A DNA stretch of 37,611 nt from Chloroflexota bacterium (GTDB lineage Bacteria > Chloroflexota > Dormibacteria > Dormibacterales > Dormibacteraceae), in contig VBIU01000035.1 of the NCBI GenBank assembly GCA_005880945.1, forward strand, positions 1 through 37,611. The letters run 5' to 3'. Shown in pieces: positions 1-6,139 of this stretch (its first letter is position 1; the number at the start of each line of letters is the position of its first letter). Both the position numbers and the translations under genes were made by a program. The notes under the pieces are model-generated. The model did not search any database. It saw only the letters and a program-made list of their open reading frames with translations, and had not been told where the DNA came from.

Positions 1-140
1 TCCTTGCTTTGACCCTCCTCATCCTTACCGGCATACGTGTTGGTGGCCAGCCGCATATTGGCGACGTAGAGGCCCGCCGGCGACGCCTTGACGTCCGGGT
101 CTGCCGTCAGCCTTCCGATCAATATCACCTTGTTGACCAA
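1..140 (-). CDS. ssb: Single-stranded DNA-binding protein, N-terminal part (cut by window edge)
   Basis: Reading leftward from a TTG at 140, the first 46 codons give MVNKVILIGRLTADPDVK, then an LATN segment. This is the N-terminal signature of bacterial SSB (OB fold, first beta strands). SSB coats single-stranded DNA in replication, repair and recombination, or incoming strands in DNA transfer. The TTG is preceded by GGAGGTGATC (145-154), a perfect 10-base match to the 16S rRNA anti-Shine-Dalgarno end, which fixes the start despite the rare codon. The rest of the OB fold and the acidic tail lie outside the window. It follows the M23 peptidase gene on the same strand and has its own promoter with the shared 16-bp box. 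It may be the housekeeping SSB or a second, transfer-associated copy; the box favours the second. Confidence 0.85.
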   Translation of the reverse strand, partial: MVNKVILIGRLTADPDVKASPAGLYVANMRLATNTYAGKDEEGQSK

Positions 141-169
141 TTCCGATCACCTCCGTTTGATGTGAGCGC

Positions 170-212
170 AGCGTAAGCAGGCCCGGGCGCCGCGCCTAGC
201 CAGGGTGTTAAG
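170..212 (-). promoter_or_regulatory. Box promoter of ssb (site A)
   Basis: On the minus strand the box CTTAACACCCTGGCTA (197-212) is followed after 21 bp by TACGCT (170-175), a TANNNT -10 element. The predicted transcript start near 163 leaves a leader of about 23 nt with a strong Shine-Dalgarno. It is the most divergent of five sites (first seven bases identical to consensus) but has the same exact spacing. The TAA inside the box is also the stop codon of the upstream peptidase gene. Confidence 0.55.
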
Positions 213-705
213 ACGCCAACCAGACGACCGGATCGACAGCCCGGCCGTCGACCTGGACCTCGAAATGGAGGTGTGGGCCGGTCGCCAGGCCGGTGGCACC
301 GACTTCCCCGATCAACTGGCCGGTGATCACTCTCTCGGCATTGCCGACCGAAGCGATCGAGAGGTGGCAGTACAGCGCGCGGACGTGCCCGTCGACGTCG
401 ACCGCCACGTACAGACCGGCACCGGCCGGGTCGAACCCGACGCTGGCCGTCCCGCCGGCCGCGGCGCGGACGGCAGTGCCGGCAGGGGCCGCCAGGTCGA
501 TGCCTGTGTGTATGTGGCGAGTCGGGCAATAGGGATCGAACGGTTCGAGGAGAAGAGTTGAGCAGCCGAATGGCTGCGTCATCATCGCGCCAGGAACTAT
601 CGCGTCGAGCGCCAGCTTCTGGTGGTTCGGGACCTGCGACGCCCCGACAACCCAGACGGCAGCCACAGCTGCACCGACTCCGGCGACACGCAGCAAGCCG
701 ATCAC
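208..705 (-). CDS. M23 (LytM-type) metallo-endopeptidase
   Basis: A 165-residue protein starting at a GTG that overlaps the stop of the TrbL-like gene (GTGA). Residues about 1-25 form one hydrophobic segment, a signal peptide or membrane anchor. The rest is a single M23 domain. Visible zinc-site motifs are HTGIDL (the HxxxD type motif) near residue 70 and HLHFEV near residue 147, with YCHLS between them. M23 enzymes cut peptidoglycan cross-links outside the membrane. Next to a TrbL-like protein and a pilin, the natural reading is a wall-opening enzyme for assembly of a transfer apparatus, as is common in Gram-positive type IV secretion loci. A general cell-wall hydrolase is the alternative. 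The longer upstream reading frame runs into the TrbL-like gene and lacks peptidase features. Confidence 0.85.
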   Translation of the reverse strand: MIGLLRVAGVGAAVAAVWVVGASQVPNHQKLALDAIVPGAMMTQPFGCSTLLLEPFDPYCPTRHIHTGIDLAAPAGTAVRAAAGGTASVGFDPAGAGLYVAVDVDGHVRALYCHLSIASVGNAERVITGQLIGEVGATGLATGPHLHFEVQVDGRAVDPVVWLAS

Positions 706-1604
706 GCGTGAGCCACCAGGTGCTGCAGTCCGTGCAGACCGGAGATCAGCGCCGACTCGAGCTTGCGGGCAGTCTTTTCCGCGCCTCCGAGCGCGCCAGG
801 CACCTTGAAGACGATCAGCAGCGACGCCAGCGCGAACAGGTGGTGCACTGGTGTGTGACCCCCGTTCTCCAGCGCGAAGCCGATGGCGAGCACGAAGAGC
901 TGAGCCGGCTGCATGAGAAGGTTGGTGACGAACAGAGAGCTCCACAGCTTCGCCATGTGATGCGTGTCAGGCAAGGTGAACAGGAGGCCGGCGATCGGGG
1001 CTGTGATTGCGAGCACGATGAGGATCGCGTACCGGGCCAGGTAGGCGACCGCGAGCACGTCGTAACCCAACACCAGTGCGCCCGTCGTGACGACCTGCCA
1101 GACGCCGTGAGTCTGGTCGAGCGCGTAATTGCTCCACCACGTATGCCAATCGGGGATGGTTCCAAAGCTCTGGATCGCATCGCACATGGCGTTGGTCGCC
1201 TGCACCGCGACCTGGATCAGCGGGAGGGGGAAATTGATGAGCACGGTGCCCATCAACAAGCGCGGAAGCAGGATTCGTGCCGAGTACTGCGTCCGAACCC
1301 CGCTGCCCCACATGATCCGGTACGACGACCAGATCACGACAAGGACGAGTGCGGCGTCGGCCGCCACCTGGACCGCGGGTTCGAAGCGATGGATGGTGAT
1401 GTTGGACGTGAAATCGCGCCCGGTCTCGAAATCGGTGGTGCGAAGAATGAATCCGAACCAAACCTTGAGCAGCAGACCGAGGCTGTCTTTCAGAAGCATC
1501 GCGACAACCTGGTCGGGGTGCGCGAACGGCCACAGTGTGCTGTCGATCCGGCCGAGAGCCTCGAGCAGCCCCTTCAGGTATGCGACGAGCTGTGTCGGGT
1601 CCAC
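702..1604 (-). CDS. TrbL/VirB6-like polytopic membrane protein
   Basis: A 300-residue protein with a GTG start 4 bases after the pilin gene stop. The N-terminal ~80 residues are amphipathic. At least five hydrophobic segments follow, roughly at 84-104, 113-135, 172-210 (two helices), 222-246 and 252-268. The C-terminus is a short basic amphipathic tail. This layout, with an extended N-terminal domain followed by clustered helices next to a small two-helix pilin, fits the TrbL/VirB6 channel component of type IV secretion and conjugation systems. TrbL/VirB6 sits in the inner membrane and handles the translocating strand. No sharp sequence motif exists for the family, so the call rests on topology and neighbours. 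It overlaps the M23 gene by 4 bases, indicating an operon with the pilin upstream. Confidence 0.65.
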   Translation of the reverse strand: MDPTQLVAYLKGLLEALGRIDSTLWPFAHPDQVVAMLLKDSLGLLLKVWFGFILRTTDFETGRDFTSNITIHRFEPAVQVAADAALVLVVIWSSYRIMWGSGVRTQYSARILLPRLLMGTVLINFPLPLIQVAVQATNAMCDAIQSFGTIPDWHTWWSNYALDQTHGVWQVVTTGALVLGYDVLAVAYLARYAILIVLAITAPIAGLLFTLPDTHHMAKLWSSLFVTNLLMQPAQLFVLAIGFALENGGHTPVHHLFALASLLIVFKVPGALGGAEKTARKLESALISGLHGLQHLVAHA

Positions 1605-1608
1605 GGCG

Positions 1609-1875
1609 TCAGTGGGCGGTGGGCGGGACCGAGCTCGTCAGGACGTTGACCAGAGAACCGGCCACCTCGACTCCGATGGTGCCGACGACAATGCGCTGGA
1701 TCCACTGCTTTGCCTCCAGCGCCGACTTCGCCTCGACCGCGGTGATCTTCCACAGAAAGGCAAAGATGAAAGCCAACGCGCCGATCGACCCGACCAGGGC
1801 CTGGCCGATGTGCGTCCAGGTGAGGATGAGGTCGGTGATCGGCGTCACGTCAGGACCGGCAGTGAGGAAAATCAT
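1609..1875 (-). CDS. VirB2/TrbC-like pilin, full-length copy (pilin 1)
   Basis: An 88-residue protein beginning MIFLTAGPDVTPITDLI. The ATG was chosen because GGAGG lies 6-7 bases upstream and both other copies start at the equivalent place. There are two hydrophobic segments: HIGQALVGSIGALAFIFAFLW (about residues 22-42; the first 20 are the helix core) and, after a charged loop, IVVGTIGVEVAGSLVNVL (about 62-79). Two helices with a short charged loop is the VirB2/TrbC pilin pattern. The protein would assemble in the membrane or as a pilus beside the TrbL-like protein encoded 4 bases downstream. Its central 88 bp are identical to a stretch of pilin 3. No typical leader-peptidase site is evident, so whether it is processed is unknown. 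Confidence 0.65.
   Translation of the reverse strand: MIFLTAGPDVTPITDLILTWTHIGQALVGSIGALAFIFAFLWKITAVEAKSALEAKQWIQRIVVGTIGVEVAGSLVNVLTSSVPPTAH
1757..1844. repeat. 88-bp direct repeat, unit 1 (within pilin 1)
   Basis: These 88 bases are identical, including all third codon positions, to 3215-3302 in pilin 3. Identity stops abruptly at both ends. They encode the TPITDLILTW to AFIFA segment. Confidence 0.95.
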
Positions 1876-1898
1876 GTGTGCCTCCAGATTTTTGACGG

Positions 1899-1941
1899 AG
1901 GCTACTCGGCGCCAGCTCGCGCGGGAACCCTGCCCGTTAAG
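1899..1941 (-). promoter_or_regulatory. Box promoter of pilin 1 operon (site B)
   Basis: The minus strand carries CTTAACGGGCAGGGTT (1926-1941), then 21 bp, then TAGCCT (1899-1904). Transcription would start near 1892, giving a leader of about 17 nt with GGAGG before pilin 1, TrbL-like and M23 genes. Confidence 0.7.
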
Positions 1942-2024
1942 CGAGGGAGTCTGGGCAACCATCTGACTGACGGCGACGCCCGATTGCGAAGTGGATTGCC
2001 TAAAGTGCGCTGCATGGTCCAGCT

Positions 2025-2390
2025 GTGACGAGGCGTCGGTGGCTGCTCGTGGGAACCATCACTCCTGCGGCGGCCCTGAGCGCGTTCTGGATCTTCGGCG
2101 TGCTGATCGGCTGGTCAGCCTGCTGCTGGCTTACCCCGATGTGGCTGGCCATTGCCATGACAGTTGGGGCCGCCCTCAACGTTCTCGGATTGGTGGTCTT
2201 CCTGATCCGCAGGAGGAGCTGGGGCACCCCGATACTTGGCGCGGTCCAGGTGGCCAATATCCTGTTTGCGCTGGCCGCATCAGTGGCCGTAAGCCCGGCA
2301 TGGTTGTTGCTCGATGGTGCGCCAGCCCTGGTGATCCTGATCCTTGTCCTCGTGTTCCAAAGGTCCAGGACAGGTGAGGCGACATTCTGA
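2025..2390 (+). CDS. Small integral membrane protein of unknown function
   Basis: A 121-residue protein from a GTG start. It has four hydrophobic segments, roughly residues 7-28, 34-60, 68-88 and 93-113, and short basic ends (MTRRRW and FQRSRTG). I recognise no family motif. It lies on the plus strand between pilin 1 and pilin 2, facing pilin 2 tail to tail with 11 bp between stops. Just upstream a TAAAGT (2001-2006) is followed after 7 bp by an ATG (2014) that opens a four-codon reading frame MVQL, whose TGA overlaps this GTG (GTGA). This could be a leaderless, translationally coupled start. Function cannot be inferred beyond membrane location; a link with the surrounding pilin cluster is only positional. 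Confidence 0.6.
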   Translation: MTRRRWLLVGTITPAAALSAFWIFGVLIGWSACCWLTPMWLAIAMTVGAALNVLGLVVFLIRRRSWGTPILGAVQVANILFALAASVAVSPAWLLLDGAPALVILILVLVFQRSRTGEATF

Positions 2391-2401
2391 CGCCAGAAAC
2401 G

Positions 2402-2554
2402 CTAGTTCGACGGCAGCGTTAATGGCAGACACAGCAAGGCGAAGATGAAGGCCAGCGCGCCGATCGAAGCGACGAGGGCCTGTGCAATGTGGGTCCAGGT
2501 CGAGATCAGGTCCTGGATCGGCGTGATGTCTGGTCCGGCGACGAGAAACGGCAT
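2402..2554 (-). CDS. Short pilin-like membrane peptide (pilin 2)
   Basis: A 50-codon gene starting MPFLVAGPDITPIQDLIS with AGGAGG 9 bases upstream of the ATG. It is clearly paralogous to pilin 1. The N-terminal segment and first hydrophobic helix (HIAQALVASIGALAFIFALL) align without gaps. The protein then ends in CLPLTLPSN and lacks the charged loop and second helix. The corresponding 88-bp segment (2436-2523) differs from the other copies at many positions, mostly synonymous or conservative, so the reading frame is under selection. It has its own box promoter and Shine-Dalgarno, so it is likely expressed. It could be a minor pilin, an assembly partner of pilin 1, or a small regulatory membrane peptide. 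Confidence 0.7.
   Translation of the reverse strand: MPFLVAGPDITPIQDLISTWTHIAQALVASIGALAFIFALLCLPLTLPSN
2436..2523. repeat. 88-bp repeat, diverged unit 2 (within pilin 2)
   Basis: This aligns without gaps to the 88-bp units at 1757-1844 and 3215-3302, with roughly 15-20 substitutions. The reading frame and helix are kept. Confidence 0.85.
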
Positions 2555-2585
2555 GAGCGCGGCCTCCTGTGATGTTTTGGGTTCG

Positions 2586-2628
2586 AGGCTAGGCCGCGAA
2601 AAGACCGCTGAAAACCCTGGCTGTTAAG
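2586..2628 (-). promoter_or_regulatory. Box promoter of pilin 2 (site C)
   Basis: The minus strand carries CTTAACAGCCAGGGTT (2613-2628), then 21 bp, then TAGCCT (2586-2591). The start point would be near 2579, with AGGAGG in the leader. The box lies only 14 bp from the ATG of the divergent SUKH gene, so a bound regulator could affect both. Confidence 0.7.
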
Positions 2629-2641
2629 GCAGAGTGCGCCT

Positions 2642-3073
2642 ATGACAATGACTGAGCGCCTGCTTACCGCAATCGCCACTGATGATTCCCCAGGCGCGAC
2701 CGAGCAGGAGCTCGACACCGCCGCCGCCGCGCTTGGAATCGAGCTGCCCGAGGACTACCGAGCGGTGATGCGCCGCATCAACGGCGGCGAATGTGACTTT
2801 GGCGAGTCCTGGATAGTCCTCCAGAGCCTCGAAGCCGCCATCGAGCGCCATGCCACTTTCAAAGAGGCTGGCTTTCCGCCGTTCATATTCTTTGGCAGCG
2901 ACGGCGGCGGAATGGGCTACGCGTGGGACCTGCGGCCGGAAAGGCATTCTCGGTACGTGGTGGTCCCTTTCATCGTCCCGGAAGATGACGCGGTCATTCC
3001 TTGCGGGGACACGCTCGAGGAATTTCTGTCGGTACTACACGGCGGGATTCCGTTCGAGCGTCGGGATGACTAG
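2642..3073 (+). CDS. SUKH (SMI1/KNR4) family immunity-like protein
   Basis: A 143-residue soluble protein. Residues about 20-55 carry the SUKH opening pattern: an acidic helix, then GIELPEDYRAVMRRINGG. Further on come GFPPFIFFGSDGGGMGYAWDL and a C-terminal TLEEFLSVLHGG, the usual family order. SUKH proteins mostly neutralise contact-dependent or secreted nuclease and deaminase toxins. No toxin gene is visible beside it, so it is an orphan immunity gene or has been recruited for another role. ATG at 2642 or 2648 are both possible (MTMTE). No clear ribosome site is present, so a very short leader is likely. It is divergent from pilin 2 and shares its 87-bp upstream region. Confidence 0.8.
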   Translation: MTMTERLLTAIATDDSPGATEQELDTAAAALGIELPEDYRAVMRRINGGECDFGESWIVLQSLEAAIERHATFKEAGFPPFIFFGSDGGGMGYAWDLRPERHSRYVVVPFIVPEDDAVIPCGDTLEEFLSVLHGGIPFERRDD

Positions 3074-3198
3074 GACTGGGACTTCATTCGGGCCTAAACG
3101 CAGTCGAGCAGGACGAGCGCAGACGAAGGCTTGCCCTTCGGTTCGGCGCAATCGCGAGAGGGGAGGTCGACGCGCTCGAACTGGCCCAACTGCTGTGT

Positions 3199-3333
3199 TT
3201 ATGGCATACACGCCAAGGCAAAGATGAAAGCCAACGCGCCGATCGACCCGACCAGGGCCTGGCCGATGTGCGTCCAGGTGAGGATGAGGTCGGTGATCGG
3301 CGCGACGTTTGGTGTCGTCTCGAGAATGTGCAT
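3199..3333 (-). CDS. Short pilin-like membrane peptide (pilin 3)
   Basis: A 44-codon gene starting MHILETTPNVAPITDLIL with AAGGAGG about 7 bases before the ATG. The first helix (HIGQALVGSIGALAFIFAL) is identical to pilin 1 except at its end. The protein stops at ACMP, so like pilin 2 it lacks the second helix and ends shortly after a cysteine. DNA identity with pilin 1 over 88 bp is complete, whereas the N-terminal codons, Shine-Dalgarno and C-terminus differ. This indicates a recent gene-conversion or duplication event confined to the helix. It has its own box promoter. The role is probably the same as pilin 2. Confidence 0.7.
   Translation of the reverse strand: MHILETTPNVAPITDLILTWTHIGQALVGSIGALAFIFALACMP
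3215..3302. repeat. 88-bp direct repeat, unit 3 (within pilin 3)
   Basis: Identical to 1757-1844. The flanks on both sides are unrelated except for the promoter box further upstream. Confidence 0.95.
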
Positions 3334-3359
3334 GCGAACCTCCTTGCGTTTTGCGCACG

Positions 3360-3402
3360 AGGTTATGAGTGCCGAGGCGGAGACGGAACGCTGCCTGTTA
3401 AC
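3360..3402 (-). promoter_or_regulatory. Box promoter of pilin 3 (site D)
   Basis: The minus strand carries GTTAACAGGCAGCGTT (3387-3402), then 21 bp, then TAACCT (3360-3365). The start point would be near 3353, giving a 20-nt leader with AAGGAGG. Confidence 0.7.
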
Positions 3403-3478
3403 GTCGCGCGTCGACGCGACTCTCGACGCCGTCAAGCAGGATGTCGAGGGCCGACGCCTGCGGCCCCACCGATACAGG

Positions 3479-3679
3479 CGGCGACTCCACGCGCGGCTCG
3501 GGCTGCTCGGCCGCGTCAACGGGTTCATGACCAAGGCGACGCTGGAGATGCTCCGCAGGCGCGCCTACTCGGCGGCCCAGTTCAAGCGCCTCGCAGCCGA
3601 GTCCAAATTCCAGACTTGCGAAATCCTGACTGAAGGAATCGGCCTGGAGGTGCGGCTCAACAAGCGGCTCGTCGCCTGA
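3479..3679 (+). pseudogene. C-terminal remnant of a class I methyltransferase-like gene
   Basis: The last ~66 codons before the TGA at 3677-3679 encode GRVNGFMTKATLEMLRRRAY, then a Phe-Lys-Arg helix and a final ILTEGIGLEVRLNKRL. This resembles the C-terminal end of SAM-dependent methyltransferases, but no SAM-binding glycine motif or other N-terminal part is present upstream. The frame stays open to an ATG at 3365, but those residues are not methyltransferase-like and overlap the pilin 3 promoter on the other strand. I read it as a truncated remnant marking an insertion or deletion boundary of the pilin cluster. A short functional protein is less likely. Confidence 0.4.
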
Positions 3680-3695
3680 CGGCACCCGCTGGCCT

Positions 3696-3701
3696 TAACT
3701 T
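3696..3701 (+). promoter_or_regulatory. -10 element of the LigD operon, leaderless
   Basis: TAACTT ends 7 bases before the GTG of the LigD ligase gene. That is the distance from a -10 element to a transcript start, so the mRNA would begin at the start codon. There is no Shine-Dalgarno. Confidence 0.5.
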
Positions 3702-3708
3702 AGGACCC

Positions 3709-5139
3709 GTGCCCGGGAAGCTGGCCGAGTACGAGGCCAAGAGAGACTTCAAGCAAACGACAGAGCCCGGCGCCAAGGTCGCCCGCAAGGGAGCCAAAGC
3801 GCCGCGGTTCGTCGTGCAGGAACACCATGCGCGGCGGCTGCATTGGGACTTCAGGCTCGAGCGCGACGGCGTGCTCGTGTCCTGGGCGGTACCCAAAGGG
3901 GTCCCGCCGGACCCGAAGAAGAACCACCTGGCAGTCCACGTCGAAGACCACCCTCTCGACTACATCAACTTCGCGGGAGAGATCCCCGCCGGCAACTACG
4001 GGGCTGGCCAGGTCTCGATCTGGGATAGCGGCACTTACGACGAGCACAAATGGTCCGACCGCGAGGTGATGGTGACGCTGCACGGCAAGCGCGTGCAGGG
4101 ACGCTACGTCCTGTTTCGAACCAATGGCGAGAACTGGATGATCCACCGGATGGACCCGGCACAGGACCCGGGACGCGAAACCATGCCCACCCGCATCGAG
4201 CCGATGATGGCAAAGCTTGGGGACCGCCCGCCGACCCCTGATGCCGATTGGGGCTTCGAGTTCAAGTGGGACGGCATCCGCGCACAGGCGTACGTCGAGG
4301 GTGGCATCGTGCGGTTGATCAGTCGCAGCGGCGAGGACGTCACGCGCCGTTACCCGGAGATGCACGTCATGGGCCGGGCGCTCGGCTCGCGCGAGGTCAT
4401 CCTCGACGGCGAGGTCGTCGCCCTGGACGAGAAGGGAAGGCCCAGCTTTGAGGAGATCCAGCAGCGAATGGGCTTGACGTCCGAATCAGAGATCAGGCGG
4501 AAGATGAAGGTCGTGCCCGTCACCTACATGGTGTTCGACCTCATCTGGCAGGACGGCCACGCGTTGTTCGAGGTCCCTTACGCGGAGCGGCGACGCAGGC
4601 TGGCTGCGCTGAAGCTTGCCGGCCCATCCTGGCAAACGCCGCCGTTCGAAAAGGGAGGCGGCCCCGCGATGCTGGAGGCGAGCGCGCGCGCCGGGCTGGA
4701 GGGCGTGATGGCCAAAAAGCTCGACTCCCGCTACGAGCCGGGACGCCGGAGCGGGGTATGGGTGAAGGTCAAGAACCGCAACCGGCAGGAGCTCGTGATC
4801 GGCGGGTGGCTGGAAGGCGAGGGCAAGCGGAAGGGCTACCCCGGCGCGCTGCTGGTCGGCTATTACGACAAGGGCAAGTTCGTGTATGCGGGAAAGGTGG
4901 GAACCGGTTTCAGCGACGCAATGCTCGATAAGCTGACCGCGCTGATGAAGCCGCTGGCCCAGGACAAGAGCCCGTTCGACGCGGGCTCGCCACCGAAAGC
5001 CGCCCATTACGTGAAGCCTCAGCTCGTGGCAGAGTTCGAGTTCGTGGAATGGACCCGCTCCGGCCAGCTGCGCGCCCCAGCGTTCAAAGGCCTTCGTGCA
5101 GACAAGCCGGCGCGGAAGGTGGTGCGCGAAGGTGGCTAA
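3709..5139 (+). CDS. ligD: LigD-type ATP-dependent DNA ligase with N-terminal 3'-phosphoesterase domain
   Basis: A 476-residue protein for bacterial non-homologous end joining. Residues about 30-150 are the phosphoesterase domain that trims 3' ends: FVVQEHHARRLHWDFRLE with its metal-binding histidines, then AVPKG and HVEDHPLDY. Residues about 165-470 are the ligase. EFKWDGIRAQ contains the adenylated lysine (near residue 185). ILDGEVVALD is motif III, GVMAKKLDSRYEPG motif IV, and WVKVKN motif V. The polymerase domain found in three-domain LigD is encoded separately by the next gene, which overlaps by 8 bases. No ku gene is in the window. The GTG at 3709 is supported by a suitable -10 element and by the PGKLAEYEAKRDF beginning typical of the phosphoesterase domain. 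Confidence 0.93.
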   Translation: MPGKLAEYEAKRDFKQTTEPGAKVARKGAKAPRFVVQEHHARRLHWDFRLERDGVLVSWAVPKGVPPDPKKNHLAVHVEDHPLDYINFAGEIPAGNYGAGQVSIWDSGTYDEHKWSDREVMVTLHGKRVQGRYVLFRTNGENWMIHRMDPAQDPGRETMPTRIEPMMAKLGDRPPTPDADWGFEFKWDGIRAQAYVEGGIVRLISRSGEDVTRRYPEMHVMGRALGSREVILDGEVVALDEKGRPSFEEIQQRMGLTSESEIRRKMKVVPVTYMVFDLIWQDGHALFEVPYAERRRRLAALKLAGPSWQTPPFEKGGGPAMLEASARAGLEGVMAKKLDSRYEPGRRSGVWVKVKNRNRQELVIGGWLEGEGKRKGYPGALLVGYYDKGKFVYAGKVGTGFSDAMLDKLTALMKPLAQDKSPFDAGSPPKAAHYVKPQLVAEFEFVEWTRSGQLRAPAFKGLRADKPARKVVREGG

Positions 5140-6139
5140 GGAAACCGCTGTCGAGGTCAAGATCGAGAATCGCGTCCTCAAGCTCACCAACCTCGAGAAG
5201 GTGCTTTACCCCGAGGTCGGCTTCACAAAGGCGCAGGTCATCGACTACTACACGCGGATTGCGCCCGCCATCCTGCCCCACACACGGGACCATCCGTTGA
5301 CCCTGAAGCGATACCCCAACGGCGTCGACGCGGAATTCTTCTATGAGAAGAACTGCCCCAAGCACCGGCCGCCGTGGGTTGAGACGGCGACGGTGTGGAG
5401 TGGCGGCAACAACCGCGACATGTACTACTGCCTGTGCCAGGACCTGCCGACACTGGTCTGGCTCGGGAACCTCGCGACACTCGAGTTCCACACGTCGCTT
5501 TCGATGGCCGACAACCTTCCACAACCGCGCACGATGGTCTTCGACCTCGACCCGGGACCGCCGGCGACGATCGTCGAATGCTGCCGGGTGGGCCTGATGC
5601 TGCGAGACCTCTTCGCCGAGCACGGCCTCGACTGCTGCGCCAAGACGTCCGGGTCGAAAGGCCTGCAGCTCTACGTTCCCCTCAACTCAAAGGTCACCTA
5701 CGTCGAGACGAAGGTGGTCTCCAAAGGTCTGGCACAGCTCTTCGAGGAGCGCCACCCGGACCAGGTGGTGCACAAGCAGCTCAAGGAGCTGAGGACCGGC
5801 CGCGTCCTCATCGATTGGAGCCAGAACGACCAGTACAAGACGACGGTCAACGTCTACTCCCTTCGCGCCCGGCAGCGGCCGACAGTATCCACTCCGGTTT
5901 CTTGGGCCGAGGTTGAGAAATGCCTCAAGGCGGGCGACCCCAGCCTGCTGGTCTTCGACTCGGAGCAGGTCCTGGCGCGCGTCGCCAAGCAGGGTGACCT
6001 GTTCGAGCCTGTGCTCAAGAAAAAGCAGAAGCTGCCGAAATCGCTGGTCGAGGCAACCGGCGGTGCCGGCGCGTTGGAGAAGATGGCGAACCGGCGCCGC
6101 GGCGGCCCGGGACGGTTCCGCAAGCCAACCGAGAAGTGA
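5132..6139 (+). CDS. ligD: LigD-type primase-polymerase for non-homologous end joining
   Basis: A 335-residue stand-alone LigD polymerase (archaeo-eukaryotic primase superfamily). It fills gaps and adds ribonucleotides at broken ends before ligation. Recognisable parts: KVLYPEVGFTKAQVIDYY near the N-terminus, the RYPNGVDAEFFYEKNCPKH segment, the metal-binding MVFDLDPGP (about residue 140), the SGSKGLQLYVPL loop and IDWSQNDQYKTT. The start is GTG (VAKETAVEVK), 8 bases inside the end of the ligase gene. The upstream reading frame merely copies the ligase C-terminus out of frame. Its stop overlaps the next gene start (GTGA). The basic C-terminal tail (RRRGGPGRFRKPTEK) may bind DNA. Confidence 0.93.
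   Translation: MAKETAVEVKIENRVLKLTNLEKVLYPEVGFTKAQVIDYYTRIAPAILPHTRDHPLTLKRYPNGVDAEFFYEKNCPKHRPPWVETATVWSGGNNRDMYYCLCQDLPTLVWLGNLATLEFHTSLSMADNLPQPRTMVFDLDPGPPATIVECCRVGLMLRDLFAEHGLDCCAKTSGSKGLQLYVPLNSKVTYVETKVVSKGLAQLFEERHPDQVVHKQLKELRTGRVLIDWSQNDQYKTTVNVYSLRARQRPTVSTPVSWAEVEKCLKAGDPSLLVFDSEQVLARVAKQGDLFEPVLKKKQKLPKSLVEATGGAGALEKMANRRRGGPGRFRKPTEK

Noticed and set aside
558-2028. Overlapping plus-strand frames opposite the TrbL-like and pilin genes
   Set aside because: Low-complexity, Arg/Gln-rich translations without motifs. The minus-strand frames have membrane helices, Shine-Dalgarno sites and overlaps.
2411-2425. Sixth promoter box at GCGTTAATGG near the end of pilin 2
   Set aside because: Only the TTAA core matches, it lies inside the coding end, and no TANNNT stands at 21 bp before a gene.
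3076-3198. A protein-like stretch on the plus strand (helical, LALRFGAIARGEVDALELAQ) after the SUKH gene
   Set aside because: No start codon lies between the upstream stop and this stretch, and the frame runs on into the antisense of pilin 3. Probably chance in high-GC DNA, or a very short fossil. Nothing else is seen in this gap.
1756-3302. 88-bp repeats as insertion-sequence ends or a CRISPR-like array
   Set aside because: They are coding, unevenly spaced by over 600 bp, and have no inverted ends, target duplications or transposase.
3402-3708. Possible ku gene between the pilin cluster and ligD
   Set aside because: The space holds only a methyltransferase-like tail; no Ku core motifs are seen in any frame.
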